A stretch of 64,000 nt of DNA from DAOMFM01 sp035429825 (GCA_044224215.1 JBGAKX010000007.1:3856-67855); one strand, 5' to 3'. Numbered from the stretch's first letter, positions 1 through 9,550 are shown. The notes: generated by a model from the sequence alone, not told the origin. Program-made: numbers and translations.

Positions 1-524
1 TCGAACAGACGCCAAAGCTCGTGATTGCGGCTCTCAACGGCCACACGGTTGGAGGCGGCATGGAGATCGCCATGGCGGCCGACATGCGGATTGCGCGGAA
101 GGGCGCCGGGAAGATGGGGCTCCCCGAAGTCTCGCTCGGCGTGCTGCCGGGCACCGGCGGGACGCAACGGCTCGCGCGACTCGTCGGCAAGGCCCGCGCG
201 ATCGAGCTCATGGCGACCGGCGAGCTCTTTTCGTTTGAAACAGCCGCCGAGTACGGCGTGGTCAACAAGGTGGTCGAAACCGATAGTTGCGACGCGTTCA
301 TGGACGAGGTGTATGTGACCGCCCGCACGTTTGTGCCTCCGGCCCGAGCGGCGATGGCCGTCGGACGGATCAAGCGCGCGGTTCAGACCGGTCTCGAAGT
401 CGGATTCGAAGCCGGTCTCGCGCTCGAGCGCGAACTGCAGCAGCAATTGTTCACGTCCTCGGACGCCGCCGAGGGAATCCGCGCGTACGTCGAGAAGCGC
501 AAGGCCGAATTCAAGGGGCAATAG
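1..524 (+). CDS. Enoyl-CoA hydratase/isomerase (crotonase family), 5'-truncated
   Basis: The C-terminal two thirds of a crotonase-fold enzyme that hydrates or isomerises enoyl-CoA thioesters. The reading frame is open from base 3, so the true start lies before the window. The oxyanion-hole segment NGHTVGGG is at the beginning, followed by the PE-containing stretch LPEVSLGVLPGTGGTQRL and the family-typical C-terminus EKRKAEFKGQ. Three bases separate it from the next crotonase gene. With the following three genes it forms a beta-oxidation or aromatic-CoA degradation operon. Substrate chain length cannot be read from the sequence. Confidence 0.9.
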   Translation, partial: EQTPKLVIAALNGHTVGGGMEIAMAADMRIARKGAGKMGLPEVSLGVLPGTGGTQRLARLVGKARAIELMATGELFSFETAAEYGVVNKVVETDSCDAFMDEVYVTARTFVPPARAAMAVGRIKRAVQTGLEVGFEAGLALERELQQQLFTSSDAAEGIRAYVEKRKAEFKGQ

Positions 525-527
525 CAC

Positions 528-1316
528 ATGGCATATGAATGCGTCATCGTCGAAACCAACGGTCCGGTCGGCCGGCTGACGCTGAACCGTCCCGAGAAGC
601 TGAATGCTTTCGCAGGCCCGATGCGCGACGAGATCTTTGATGCGCTCGCCGAGCTCGATAGACCGGACGTCCGCGTCGTTGTCATCACGGGCGCCGGGCG
701 CGGGTTCTGCTCGGGCGCCGACATCAACTACCTCAAGGAGCTGCTTGCGGCAAACGACACCGACAATTTTGCGAAGCTGCTCGACGCGGGCCGCCGGGTT
801 GTGACGCGAATTCGGGAAATGTCGGCGCCCGTCATCGCGTCCGTCAACGGGCCCGCCGCCGGCGGCGGTCTGAACCTTGCGCTCGCATGCGACATCCGCA
901 TCGCGTCCGAGACCGCGACGTTCGGCCAGACGTTCACGCGTATCGGGCTTGCTCCCGACTGGGGCGGTCTCCATTTTCTGCCGCGCCTTGTCGGCGAGTC
1001 GCGCGCGATCGAGCTGATGATGACGGGCGACGTGATCGGCGCGCACGATGCGCTGCGGATCGGGCTCGTCAACCGCGTCGTGCCGCTCCACGAACTCGCG
1101 GAGGAGACCGAGAAGCTGGCGACGCTGCTCGCTTCGCGATCTCCGCGCTCGATGCGCGCGATCAAGCAGGGTGTTTACGCCAGCGGAACCCGCACGCTTG
1201 CCGAATCCATCGACGCCGAGAATTCCTTCCAGCTCGAGTGCTTTGCGTCTGACGACGCCCGTGAGGGCGTCGCGGCATTCTTCGAGAAACGGCCGCCGCA
1301 GTTCCGGGGCCAGTAA
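528..1316 (+). CDS. PaaG-like enoyl-CoA hydratase/isomerase
   Basis: A full-length crotonase-family protein of 262 residues. The CoA-binding and oxyanion segments FCSGADINYL and PAAGGGLNLALACD are intact. The active-site strand reads IGLAPDWGGLHFLPRLVG instead of the PE...PGGGGTQRL of true hydratases. This Asp-containing form is typical of PaaG-type isomerases acting on ring-epoxide or enoyl-CoA substrates, so an isomerase is more likely than a simple hydratase. It lies 3 bases after the preceding crotonase and 24 bases before the dehydrogenase, consistent with one transcript. The exact substrate is unknown. Confidence 0.85.
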   Translation: MAYECVIVETNGPVGRLTLNRPEKLNAFAGPMRDEIFDALAELDRPDVRVVVITGAGRGFCSGADINYLKELLAANDTDNFAKLLDAGRRVVTRIREMSAPVIASVNGPAAGGGLNLALACDIRIASETATFGQTFTRIGLAPDWGGLHFLPRLVGESRAIELMMTGDVIGAHDALRIGLVNRVVPLHELAEETEKLATLLASRSPRSMRAIKQGVYASGTRTLAESIDAENSFQLECFASDDAREGVAAFFEKRPPQFRGQ

Positions 1317-1340
1317 CAATCACATCGCCAGCCAGGGGTT

Positions 1341-2195
1341 ATGGGAACTATCGAGAGCATTGCAGTCATCGGCGCCGGAACGATGGGTCATGGAATCGCC
1401 CACGTGTCGGCCGTTGCGGGATATCGTGTCGGCCTGTTCGACGCCGTCGAAGGAGCAGCCGGGCGAGGGCTCGAGCGTGTCCGCGACAATCTCGACAAGG
1501 GGATCTCGCGCGGCAAGGTAACCGAAGCCGAGCGCGACGCGGCGCTCTCGCGCCTGAGAGCGTGCGCGACGCTTGGCGATGCGGTCCGCGACGCCGATCT
1601 CGTGATCGAGGCGGCGCCCGAATCGATGGACATCAAGGCGCCGCTGTTTCGGGATCTGGACAAGCTTGCGCCGCCGGCTTCGATCCTCGCTACGAACACG
1701 TCGTCGTTGTCTATCGACAGAATCGCTGGTGAAACGACGCGACCTTCGCAGGTCATCGGCATGCACTTCTTCAACCCGGTGCACGTCATGAAGCTGCTCG
1801 AGGTCGTGGTTCACGATCGAACGGCCGACGAAACGAAGGCGAGTGTTCTCGACGTGGCGCACCGCCTCGGGAAGGAACCGATCGTCGTTCGCGACGCGCC
1901 GGGATTTGCCTCGAGCCGTCTTGGCATCGCGCTCGGGCTGGAAGCCATGCGCATGCTCGAACAGGGCGTGGCGTCGGCTGCCGACATCGACAAGGCCATG
2001 GAGCTCGGCTACAACCATCCGATGGGTCCGCTCAGGCTGACGGATCTGGTCGGTCTCGATGTGCGGCTCAGCATCGCGGAGTATCTTCACAAGGAGCTCG
2101 GCTCCGAATCGTTCCGCCCACCCGAGCTGCTCCGTCGAATGGTCGCCGAGGGAAAACTCGGCAAGAAGTCCGGCGAGGGCTTCTACAGCTGGTGA
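1341..2195 (+). CDS. 3-hydroxyacyl-CoA (3-hydroxybutyryl-CoA) dehydrogenase
   Basis: NAD-dependent oxidation of 3-hydroxyacyl-CoA to 3-ketoacyl-CoA. The N-terminus carries the Rossmann motif GAGTMGHGIAH. The catalytic His is in HFFNPVHVMKLLEVV, about residue 140, and the C-terminal helical domain contains GYNHPMGPLRLTDLVGLD. At 284 residues it is the usual single-function PaaH/Hbd length. It sits between crotonases, so hydration and oxidation steps are co-encoded. Whether it serves butyrate, phenylacetate or general fatty-acid breakdown is not decided by sequence. Confidence 0.93.
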   Translation: MGTIESIAVIGAGTMGHGIAHVSAVAGYRVGLFDAVEGAAGRGLERVRDNLDKGISRGKVTEAERDAALSRLRACATLGDAVRDADLVIEAAPESMDIKAPLFRDLDKLAPPASILATNTSSLSIDRIAGETTRPSQVIGMHFFNPVHVMKLLEVVVHDRTADETKASVLDVAHRLGKEPIVVRDAPGFASSRLGIALGLEAMRMLEQGVASAADIDKAMELGYNHPMGPLRLTDLVGLDVRLSIAEYLHKELGSESFRPPELLRRMVAEGKLGKKSGEGFYSW

Positions 2196-2219
2196 ATGGT
2201 GAATACTGAAAGGACTCAT

Positions 2220-2996
2220 ATGTACGAGAACGTCATCCTCGAGCGAAAGGGCCGCGTTGCGGTCATCACGATCAACCGTCCGGACAAGATGAACGCGCTC
2301 AACCACGCGACGCGCAACGACATCACCGCCGCGTTCGACGAGCTGCGCAACGACGAGTCGGTCCGAGTCGTCGTCGTCACCGGCGCCGGCGAGAAGGCCT
2401 TCATCGCGGGCGCCGACATCGCCGAATTTGCCGGCCGCACGGCGCACCAGCAGCGCGGCGTGATGCAGACGATGCGCGTGTTCACCGTTGTCGAGGACTT
2501 TCCGAAACCCGTCATCGCCGCGATCAACGGCTTCTGTCTTGGCGGGGGCTGCGAACTTGCGCTCGGCTGCGACATCCGCATTGCCTCGAGCAAGGCAAAG
2601 CTCGGCCAGCCCGAAATCAACCTTGGCATCATTCCCGGAGGCGGCGGCACGCAACGGCTCACGCGGCTCGTCGGCGAGGGCAAGTCGATGGAGCTGATTC
2701 TCACGGGCAAACTGATCGGCGCGGCCGAAGCGCTCGCGATCGGGCTGGTGAACGAAGTGTGCGAGCCCGAGGCATTGATGGATCACGTGATGGAGATCGC
2801 AAACGCCATCGCGGAGAAGAGCCCGATTGCGCTGCAGGCTGCAAAGGAGGCGGTCAAGACGGCGGCTCGCGCGAACCTGCGCGAAGGCCTCGACCGCGAG
2901 ATCGACCTGTTTGCGCTCTGCTTTGCAAGCGAGGACAAGGAAGAGGGCGTTACGGCGTTCCTCGAGAAGCGGAAACCTGAATTCAAGGGGCGGTAG
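2220..2996 (+). CDS. Enoyl-CoA hydratase (short-chain, crotonase)
   Basis: The most hydratase-like of the three crotonases, with FIAGADIAEF, NGFCLGGGCELALGCD and QPEINLGIIPGGGGTQRL. The open frame extends upstream to 2196, but the ATG at 2220 follows an AAAGGA ribosome-binding site six bases away and matches the family N-terminus MYENVILERKG, giving 258 residues. The C-terminus FLEKRKPEFKGR is standard. It ends the CoA-degradation operon; the next gene encodes an unrelated lipoprotein. Confidence 0.93.
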   Translation: MYENVILERKGRVAVITINRPDKMNALNHATRNDITAAFDELRNDESVRVVVVTGAGEKAFIAGADIAEFAGRTAHQQRGVMQTMRVFTVVEDFPKPVIAAINGFCLGGGCELALGCDIRIASSKAKLGQPEINLGIIPGGGGTQRLTRLVGEGKSMELILTGKLIGAAEALAIGLVNEVCEPEALMDHVMEIANAIAEKSPIALQAAKEAVKTAARANLREGLDREIDLFALCFASEDKEEGVTAFLEKRKPEFKGR

Positions 2997-3023
2997 CGGG
3001 CCGCACACACTGGTGAGAATGGA

Positions 3024-3620
3024 ATGGCTACTCTGAAGAACAATCGATGGGCATCGCTCGTCGCCACAATGCTGCTCGCCGCCGCTGCCATGTGCGCCGC
3101 GGCGTGCGAACCTGCAAACACCGCGGCGCCCGGTGGAAACACGGCCGCGCAGAACGCCTCGAACGCCCCTGTCGCCGCGACGAATGCCGCGCCGACGGCG
3201 CCGGGCACGATGCAGCCGCCGCTCGGCAGCGAGGACAACATCGAAGGAACCGTGGTAGGCCTGATCTGCTACAAGGAGAATCCCAAGGCCCCGCCCGAGA
3301 AGCTGGCCGAATGCGCCAAGGCAAACCTCGAGAAGGGCGGCTACCTCGGGGTACTGGGCGCGGACGGAACGCTCTACATCAACGCCGACGCGGACGTGCG
3401 CGTGAACAACGCGCAGTTGCGCGACTTTGTCGGCCAGCAGGTCACCGTCCAGGGCCAGATGATTGGCGACGCTCCCCAGCTCAGCTGGGAGGGTGTCACC
3501 GTCAAGAAGTTCAAGATGAAGCTCGTTCGTCGAAAGGGACCGCCCCCGGCGGGAACGCCCAAGAACATGACGAACACTGGCCAGGCCGGCGGCGCGCCGC
3601 CCCCTGTGAAGAAGCCCTGA
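3024..3620 (+). CDS. Putative secreted lipoprotein, unknown function
   Basis: A 198-residue protein with a hydrophobic signal segment (about residues 11-27) ending in a lipobox-like AAAC at Cys28, so probably exported and lipidated. An Ala/Asn/Pro-rich linker (30-70) leads to a compact domain beginning EGTVVGLICYKEN, with strands spaced like a small OB-fold-type barrel. The tail is rich in Pro and Gly. A Cys pair at about 83 and 97 of the mature region could form a disulfide. It lies 27 bases after the crotonase gene. I do not recognise a named family. Confidence 0.7.
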   Translation: MATLKNNRWASLVATMLLAAAAMCAAACEPANTAAPGGNTAAQNASNAPVAATNAAPTAPGTMQPPLGSEDNIEGTVVGLICYKENPKAPPEKLAECAKANLEKGGYLGVLGADGTLYINADADVRVNNAQLRDFVGQQVTVQGQMIGDAPQLSWEGVTVKKFKMKLVRRKGPPPAGTPKNMTNTGQAGGAPPPVKKP

Positions 3621-3739
3621 AGGACGTGCGACCGCACGTGCCGATCGTGTCGGGAACCGTGGATTGACATGGTTCCCGACGGTCGGTACAGTGCGGCGTC
3701 CTTGCGAGACCGAATCATCTGTTGGAGGCAGCACGAGCC

Positions 3740-4330
3740 GTGAGCATCAAGTCAGACGTATGGATCGAGCGCATGTGCGAAGAGGCCGACCTTATCAAGC
3801 CCTTCATGCGCGAGCTCGTGCGAGCGGTCGATGATCGCCGGATCATCAGTGCGGGATTGTCGAGTTACGGGTACGACTGCCGGCTCGCCCGCGACGAATT
3901 CAAGGTCTTCTCGCCGATCACAGGGACCGAGATCGATCCCAAGCGCTTCGACGTCAACACGCTGCTTGATGTACCGCTTAAGACCGACGAGCAGGGCGCC
4001 GAGTACTGGCTGCTGCCGCCCCACTCCTACGCGCTCGGCGTTACGATCGAGACGTTCACGATTCCGCGCAACGTCACGTGCATCGCTCTTGGAAAGAGCA
4101 CGTATGCTCGCTGCGGTCTGATCGTCAACACGACGCCCCTCGAGGCCAACTGGCGCGGACGGCTGGTGGTCGAGCTCTACAACGCTGCCAATCTTCCCGT
4201 ACGGTTGTACGCCGAGGAAGGCTTCGTTCAGATCCTCTTCTTCGAGTCGGACGAGGAATGCCGCACGTCGTATGCCGACCGGGCCGGCAAGTACCAGGGG
4301 CAGACGGGGCTCACGCTGCCGAAGCTCTAG
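3740..4330 (+). CDS. dcd: dCTP deaminase
   Basis: Deaminates dCTP to dUTP in pyrimidine deoxynucleotide synthesis. The family signature is clear: KSTYARCGLIVNTTPLEANW, then GFVQILFFE. The frame is open to a TTG at 3722, but the GTG at 3740 lies about ten bases after GGAGG and gives the family N-terminus (V)SIKSDVWIERM, hence 196 residues. It overlaps the end of the convergent gene that follows by four bases. Confidence 0.95.
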   Translation: MSIKSDVWIERMCEEADLIKPFMRELVRAVDDRRIISAGLSSYGYDCRLARDEFKVFSPITGTEIDPKRFDVNTLLDVPLKTDEQGAEYWLLPPHSYALGVTIETFTIPRNVTCIALGKSTYARCGLIVNTTPLEANWRGRLVVELYNAANLPVRLYAEEGFVQILFFESDEECRTSYADRAGKYQGQTGLTLPKL

Positions 4331-4911
4331 GGCGTCAGCCCGCCCGGCACCGGCGCTCCCGGCAGATTTGGTATCCGCGGGAAGTTCGGCGTTTCGGATG
4401 CGGCACGGGTCCTGACTTCGTCCAGCGTAAACACGACGTTCGCCTTTGACAGGTCGAGGTCGACGATCTTCCATTGGCGGTTCGGCATGCGGGTCATCGT
4501 GATCACGGTGGTCGACCCGTCGGACGCGTTCTTCAACGTCACGACCGCGCCGTCGTTCACGTATGACACCGAGTCGATCGACATCGCGAGCACCGGCGCA
4601 CTCGTGGGGTCGGCAAGACTGTCGTCGAGCCGCTCGCGGATGATCTGGCCGGCCGCCGGAATCAGCGAGTCCGTCGCATGCTTGGACATGATCCGAGGGC
4701 CGGCCGGGATTCCTCCCACCGCTCGATCCACGGCGTGCGAGACGACCTGTGTCACGTCAAAGTGCTGATTGAATGTCTCGCGGTCGCCCGCGAGCGCGGC
4801 CCGGCGCATCAGGTACAGCGAATACTGCGGCGTTCCGGCGATGTAGTACACCGTGCCGAAGATCGCCACTACCAGACCAGCCGCCACCGCGGCCATGACT
4901 TTCCACTTCAT
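4327..4911 (-). CDS. Membrane-anchored DUF2939-like protein
   Basis: A 194-residue protein with one N-terminal transmembrane segment (about residues 6-26), followed by the segment GTPQYSLYLMRRAALAGD that resembles DUF2939 proteins, whose role is unknown. The remainder looks like a small alpha/beta domain with a Pro-rich C-terminal tail. An upstream in-frame TTG at 4917 is possible, but the ATG at 4911 sits seven bases after a GAGG and gives the cleaner N-terminus MKWKVMAAV. It converges on dcd with a four-base overlap. Confidence 0.7.
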   Translation of the reverse strand: MKWKVMAAVAAGLVVAIFGTVYYIAGTPQYSLYLMRRAALAGDRETFNQHFDVTQVVSHAVDRAVGGIPAGPRIMSKHATDSLIPAAGQIIRERLDDSLADPTSAPVLAMSIDSVSYVNDGAVVTLKNASDGSTTVITMTRMPNRQWKIVDLDLSKANVVFTLDEVRTRAASETPNFPRIPNLPGAPVPGGLTP

Positions 4912-5060
4912 CGACAAACCTCACGCTCCGTCACGAGTCAAACGTATCTCGCAAACGACGTATTGTGTCGGACCGTGGTCGCGGCGGCAAGGGGACACAC
5001 GAACGGCGAGCCGGGTGTCGAATGCTCGCGTGTGTTACGCGTACAAGGCTGCACAGATCC

Positions 5061-8000
5061 TCAGCCCGCGGCCTGCTCCAGCAAGTCCTGCAGCTCGTCG
5101 AATCGATAGCTCTTGATGAGAGAGGCGAGCTGCAGCGCGAGCGCCGCATCGTGCGATTCCAGGAGCTGGACAAGCCGCGACGCCTGTTCGACATCGCCTT
5201 TGACGACCGCGTCGCTCAGCTTCGACAGCCATTCGACGGGAAGCTCGCGCAGGCTCTCGGGTGGCACGATCCCAGTCGACGCGGAGCCAGGTGATTGTTG
5301 TGTCGACGTGCCGGTTCGAAGGAATCGCGCGCCAAGGTGTTTGGCCAGCTTCTCGAAGAGCGCGTCTTCCCGAAACGGCTTGGTAAGAAAATCGTCGCAA
5401 CCGGCCATCAGGATCTCTTCGCGCTCGTGTTCGAACGCACTCGCGGTCAACGAGATGATGACCGTGCGTGCTCCGTTTCCGACGTCGAGCGCGCCAAGCA
5501 TCTCGCGTTCGAGCCGCCTGATCTCGGTCGTGGCGGCGCGTCCGTCCATCACCGGCATCCGCATGTCCATGAGGATCGCGTGCGGCTGCCAGTTCGTCCA
5601 GACGGCGATCGCATCGCGGCCGTCCTCGGCCTCTCCAACCGTAAACCCGACGGCCGAGAGAAGCTTGATCAGAAGCTCCCTGTTCCGAGGCGCGTCGTCG
5701 ACGACGAGGATCTTGAACTCCCGCTGGCCGGGCTCGAGCTCGAGGATCGCGCGGCGACCTTCCGAGAGGTCCGCATCCTCGGCGCTCGGCAGCTCGACGT
5801 CAAACCGGAACGTCGTGCCCTTGCCAAACGTGCTCTCGACTCCGATATGGCCGCCCATCATCTCGACAAAGTTGCGGCTGATCGCGAGCCCGAGACCCGT
5901 GCCTTCCTTCGCGCGCCTCCCGCTCTCGGACTGGACGAACGGCTCGAACAACGTCCCGAGCTCATCCTCCGCAACGCCGACGCCCGTGTCCGACACCGTG
6001 AACTCCGCGATTCCGTCGCGCCACGATGCGGCGAGCGTCACCGTTCCCTGCTCGGTGAACTTGACGGCGTTTCCAAGCAGGTTGATCAGCACCTGGCGTA
6101 GCTTTCCTTCATCGCCGAGCACCTGCCTCGGCAGCGCGTCGCCCTTTGCGACGACGAGCCGCAATCGCTTTGCCCGCGTGCGGCCTCGCAGCATGGCCTC
6201 GACGCCGTCGATCGTCCGGTGCAGATCGAAGGGCTCGACGGAGAGCGACAGCTTGCCGGCCTCGATCTTTGATAGCGACAGCACGTCGTTGATCAGGTGC
6301 AGCAGATGCTCGCCGCTCGACATGATCGCGCTCAAATGGTCGCGCTGATCGACCGTGAGCGTCGGGTCACGCTCGAGCAGCTGCGCGAAACCGAGTACGG
6401 CATTCAGAGGCGTCCGCAGCTCGTGGCTCATGCTCGACAGGAAGACGCTCTTTGCGTGGCTCGCGTCGAGCGCCTTGTCCTTTGCGGCGATGGCCTCGGC
6501 CTTTGCACGTTGCGCGTTCCGCTCGGCGGTTCGCAACTGGTCGACGGCGAGCGCCAGCTCGTCCGCCTTCTCGCGCGTGATTGCCTCCGAATGGCGCAAC
6601 TGGTCAACCTTTGCCGCGAGCTCGGCTGTCTGCTCGCTCACCGTCGCCTCGAGCAGCTCGGTGCGATGCCGGAGCGTGTGCAATCGCCACTGGACGCCGC
6701 CATAGGCGGCTCCCATCGCCGCGCCGGCGTACCCGAGGTACGCCCACCACGTTCGCCACGGCGCGCGCCGGACCTCGAACCCGACGGATTCGGGTCCCGT
6801 GACGTTCCCGGCATAGTCGCGCCCCCACACCCGAAACGAGTATGTGCCAGCCGGGAGATTCGTATAGGTACGCTTCCACTCGGGAGACCAGTCCGATGGA
6901 ACCTCGTCGAATCCGCACAGTTGCGTGCGATACCGGGTGTCGGATTCGCGGAAGTAGCTCAACAGGTCGAACGTGAAGACGATGTCGCTCTGGTTGTGTT
7001 CGAGCGACTGGTTGTTCGCAAGCGTCCTGCGCCGGCCGCGTCCGTACACGGCATTGACGTGGAGCGGTTTTGTGACGCGGTCCTCGACCTCGCTGTACGG
7101 GTCGAACATCGCGGCGCCCGCAACGGTGCCGACCCACAGCCGGCCCTTCGAATCGACGAGACCGGCGTTTGCGTTGCACTCGTTGCTCGGCAGGCCGTCG
7201 TCGGTGGTGAATACGTAGACGGTGAACGAATCGCTCCCGTCCGGTGTCAGGCGCGCGACGCCCTTGTTCGTCGCGACATAGACGCGGCCGAGCGCATCCG
7301 ACAGGATCTTGTACACCGTGTTGTTGGGAAGCGCGGGCTGGGTTTCGTCCGAAATCGTCCGCCAGCCTCGCCGTTCGTCGTCGAGATCGAGCCGTGCGAT
7401 TCCTGCGCCGAGCGTGCCCGCCCACAGCTCCCGCGCGCCATCGGCGAAACACACTTCGCGAAGGCAGACCACGGCGTTGTTCGGAAAGCCGCTCGACGTA
7501 TTGAACGATGTGATCCGTTCGCCTTCGAGCCGCGCGAGCCCGCCGCCGTTCGTGCCGATCCAGATGATCTCGGCCCCATTCGATGCGCGCGTCGCGGCCA
7601 GCGACGTGACGTAGAGATGAGGCAACCCGTCGTCAATCCCATACCTCCGCCACACGCCACGCTCGCGGCGAGCCACGCCGGCATCCGAACCGACCCACAG
7701 GACGTTCGATCCGTCAGCTGCGGTCGTCGTCAGAAAGCAGCTGACGCTCGTGCCTTCGGCGATCCCGGCGATCGCGAGCGACTGCGCGTGTCCGTCGTCG
7801 ATCGTAACGGCGCCGCCAGGCGACGTGCCGGCATACACTTCGGTGCCGGTCCCACCCACCGTGGCGTGCAGCGACAGGACGATCGGACTCGGGAGGCCCT
7901 GCCCGACGCCAACGGACGACCACGCTCCGTCAAACCGGGCCAAGCCCTCGTCAGTGCCGAACAGCATCTGCGGGGATGCCACATCCGTCGGGACTTCGCA

Positions 8001-9125
8001 GATGCTGAGCACGCTCGGGTCGGGCAGACCCGTTCGCGTGTCGAACCCAAGCCACCTGTTGCGCACCATGCGCGCGAGCCCGCCGCCGTCCGTCCCGATC
8101 CACAGCATCTGCGTGTCGCCGACGCCGGGTCCTGCCAGCAGGCTGAGCACCGCGTTGTGCGGGAGTCCCGAGTGCACGTCGATCGACCGGACCCGGCCCT
8201 CGTGAAAATGGGCGAGTCCACCCAGCGTGCCGAGCCACAGCCCTGCGTCGCCCGCGCCGCCCGATACCCTGGCGATGCTGTAGACCTTCTCGGACGGCAA
8301 TCCGTGCGAGGTGTCGTAGACCGTAAAGTCGCGACCGTCGAACCGTGCGAGCCCGCCAAGAGCCGTGCCGATCCAGAGCGTCGCTCCGCCGCCGGAATCA
8401 GGCGTGTCGCACAAGCTCCGGATCGAATCCGCGGGCAGGCCGTCGCGCGTCGTGAACGCGCTCCATTCTCCATCGCGGAGTCTCCCGAGCCCTCCGCGCG
8501 TGCCGACCCACAGGGACCGCCGGCCCGCTGCGTCACGCGTCTCGCGCATCGCGAGCACGATGTCGTTCGGCAAGCCATTCCGCGTGGTGAATGTCCGGAA
8601 CGCACCGCCGGCGAATCTCGCAAGACCGCCGCGCGTGCCGACCCAGAGCGTCGGCGTCCCGCGATCGTCGACTGTCTCCAGCAGCGAGATGCAGATGTCA
8701 TCCGGCAGGCCGTCCGCGCGACGGTACGTCGTCCACGAGTCCTTGTGATACCGCACGAGTCCGCCGCCGTGGAGCGCAAACCAGACGCTGCCGTCCACGG
8801 ATCCGACCACGGCTCGGACAAAGTTCGACGCCGTGCGATTCGGCATCGGCACGACGTGCCAGATCCTGCCGTCGTATCGCGCGGCGCCATCCTCCGTTCC
8901 GATCCAGAGGTACCCGTCTCGATCGAAGTCGAGGGCCATCACGGTGTTCTGCGGGAGGCCGTCGCGATCCGTGAAGACCTTCAGCGCGGGCAGTCCGAAC
9001 CGCGTGAGCGCATCCTCGGCAAGACCGCGAGATCCGGCGTCTCCAACCTGGGCAGGCTGTCGTCGGGATGCCTGCTCGCGCACACCGCGGCGCCCGCGCA
9101 TCGCGTTCAGAACTCTGCGGATCAT
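5061..9125 (-). CDS. Two-component propeller hybrid histidine kinase
   Basis: A 1354-residue one-piece sensor. Residues about 45-680 are tandem propeller repeats (recurring DGLP...V and LWIGT.GGLAR). Then come a Y_Y_Y-type beta-sandwich (about 690-780), one transmembrane segment near 790-815, a coiled coil, a HisKA domain with SSMSHELRTPLN (phospho-His about 899), a HATPase domain with DTGVGVAED and GTGLGLAIS, and a receiver (about 1135-1260) with LMDMRMPVMDG. The last 65 residues are helical without an obvious Hpt histidine. The layout matches sensors of polysaccharide use in Bacteroidota and Acidobacteriota. Oddly, I see no N-terminal signal peptide to export the propeller. No DNA-binding domain is present, so its output partner is elsewhere. 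Confidence 0.92.
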   Translation of the reverse strand: MIRRVLNAMRGRRGVREQASRRQPAQVGDAGSRGLAEDALTRFGLPALKVFTDRDGLPQNTVMALDFDRDGYLWIGTEDGAARYDGRIWHVVPMPNRTASNFVRAVVGSVDGSVWFALHGGGLVRYHKDSWTTYRRADGLPDDICISLLETVDDRGTPTLWVGTRGGLARFAGGAFRTFTTRNGLPNDIVLAMRETRDAAGRRSLWVGTRGGLGRLRDGEWSAFTTRDGLPADSIRSLCDTPDSGGGATLWIGTALGGLARFDGRDFTVYDTSHGLPSEKVYSIARVSGGAGDAGLWLGTLGGLAHFHEGRVRSIDVHSGLPHNAVLSLLAGPGVGDTQMLWIGTDGGGLARMVRNRWLGFDTRTGLPDPSVLSICEVPTDVASPQMLFGTDEGLARFDGAWSSVGVGQGLPSPIVLSLHATVGGTGTEVYAGTSPGGAVTIDDGHAQSLAIAGIAEGTSVSCFLTTTAADGSNVLWVGSDAGVARRERGVWRRYGIDDGLPHLYVTSLAATRASNGAEIIWIGTNGGGLARLEGERITSFNTSSGFPNNAVVCLREVCFADGARELWAGTLGAGIARLDLDDERRGWRTISDETQPALPNNTVYKILSDALGRVYVATNKGVARLTPDGSDSFTVYVFTTDDGLPSNECNANAGLVDSKGRLWVGTVAGAAMFDPYSEVEDRVTKPLHVNAVYGRGRRRTLANNQSLEHNQSDIVFTFDLLSYFRESDTRYRTQLCGFDEVPSDWSPEWKRTYTNLPAGTYSFRVWGRDYAGNVTGPESVGFEVRRAPWRTWWAYLGYAGAAMGAAYGGVQWRLHTLRHRTELLEATVSEQTAELAAKVDQLRHSEAITREKADELALAVDQLRTAERNAQRAKAEAIAAKDKALDASHAKSVFLSSMSHELRTPLNAVLGFAQLLERDPTLTVDQRDHLSAIMSSGEHLLHLINDVLSLSKIEAGKLSLSVEPFDLHRTIDGVEAMLRGRTRAKRLRLVVAKGDALPRQVLGDEGKLRQVLINLLGNAVKFTEQGTVTLAASWRDGIAEFTVSDTGVGVAEDELGTLFEPFVQSESGRRAKEGTGLGLAISRNFVEMMGGHIGVESTFGKGTTFRFDVELPSAEDADLSEGRRAILELEPGQREFKILVVDDAPRNRELLIKLLSAVGFTVGEAEDGRDAIAVWTNWQPHAILMDMRMPVMDGRAATTEIRRLEREMLGALDVGNGARTVIISLTASAFEHEREEILMAGCDDFLTKPFREDALFEKLAKHLGARFLRTGTSTQQSPGSASTGIVPPESLRELPVEWLSKLSDAVVKGDVEQASRLVQLLESHDAALALQLASLIKSYRFDELQDLLEQAAG

Positions 9126-9190
9126 CCGTCAGGCTCATACCATTCATTCGACGCCGAGTGCAATGAGCACTCCGACGAAAGTCATTCGGA

Positions 9191-9218
9191 TTGCGGACAT
9201 GCGGGCTCCCTGTATAAT
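9191..9218 (+). promoter_or_regulatory. Candidate sigma-70 promoter for the 92-residue gene
   Basis: TTGCGG and a perfect TATAAT separated by 16 bases, about 50 bases before the ATG at 9267. It lies in the divergent gap between the hybrid kinase and the small gene. Inference from motif only. Confidence 0.45.
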
Positions 9219-9266
9219 CGGCGCACTCAAACCTGCAGGTTCATCGCAACGACATCGGGAGGCCAA

Positions 9267-9545
9267 ATGGCGACAAACGGCAGCTGTACGTTCTGGGGAA
9301 ATCTGACGGTCTCGTGGACGTACAACGCGTCCAAGCAGCAGCTCACGGTTTCGGCCACGCTCAATACCAAGCTGATCGGCACGACCGTGCTCAGCCCGGC
9401 GAACAAGACGGGCGAGCTCCAGGGGACCGACGCCGGCAACACGGCGACAGTCGGGCTGGCGGCCGATTTCACGACGTCCGTGCTGACGATGCGCGCGCAC
9501 GAAACGGACGGCAACAAGAGCGCGACGCAGACTGGGAATTTCTAG
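9267..9545 (+). CDS. Small 92-residue protein of unknown function
   Basis: Starts at an ATG five bases after a strong GGGAGG ribosome-binding site and has a good promoter upstream. The product is rich in Thr, Asn and Ala, with alternating hydrophobic residues (LTVSWTYNASKQQLTVSATL), which suggests an all-beta sandwich. There is no signal peptide or membrane segment and no cysteine cluster. The same frame is open far upstream, antisense to the kinase, but that is compositional. I do not recognise a family. Confidence 0.65.
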   Translation: MATNGSCTFWGNLTVSWTYNASKQQLTVSATLNTKLIGTTVLSPANKTGELQGTDAGNTATVGLAADFTTSVLTMRAHETDGNKSATQTGNF

Positions 9546-9550
9546 AGCCG

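Noticed and set aside
1320..3734. An 804-codon minus-strand frame opposite the dehydrogenase and crotonase genes
   Set aside because: Composition is Arg/His/Ala-rich with no domain, and it is antisense to well-supported genes; it is a GC-rich shadow frame.
6297..9266. A very long plus-strand frame opposite the hybrid kinase
   Set aside because: It mirrors the kinase codons and has no recognisable domain. Only its last 92 codons (from 9267) have a start, ribosome-binding site and promoter.
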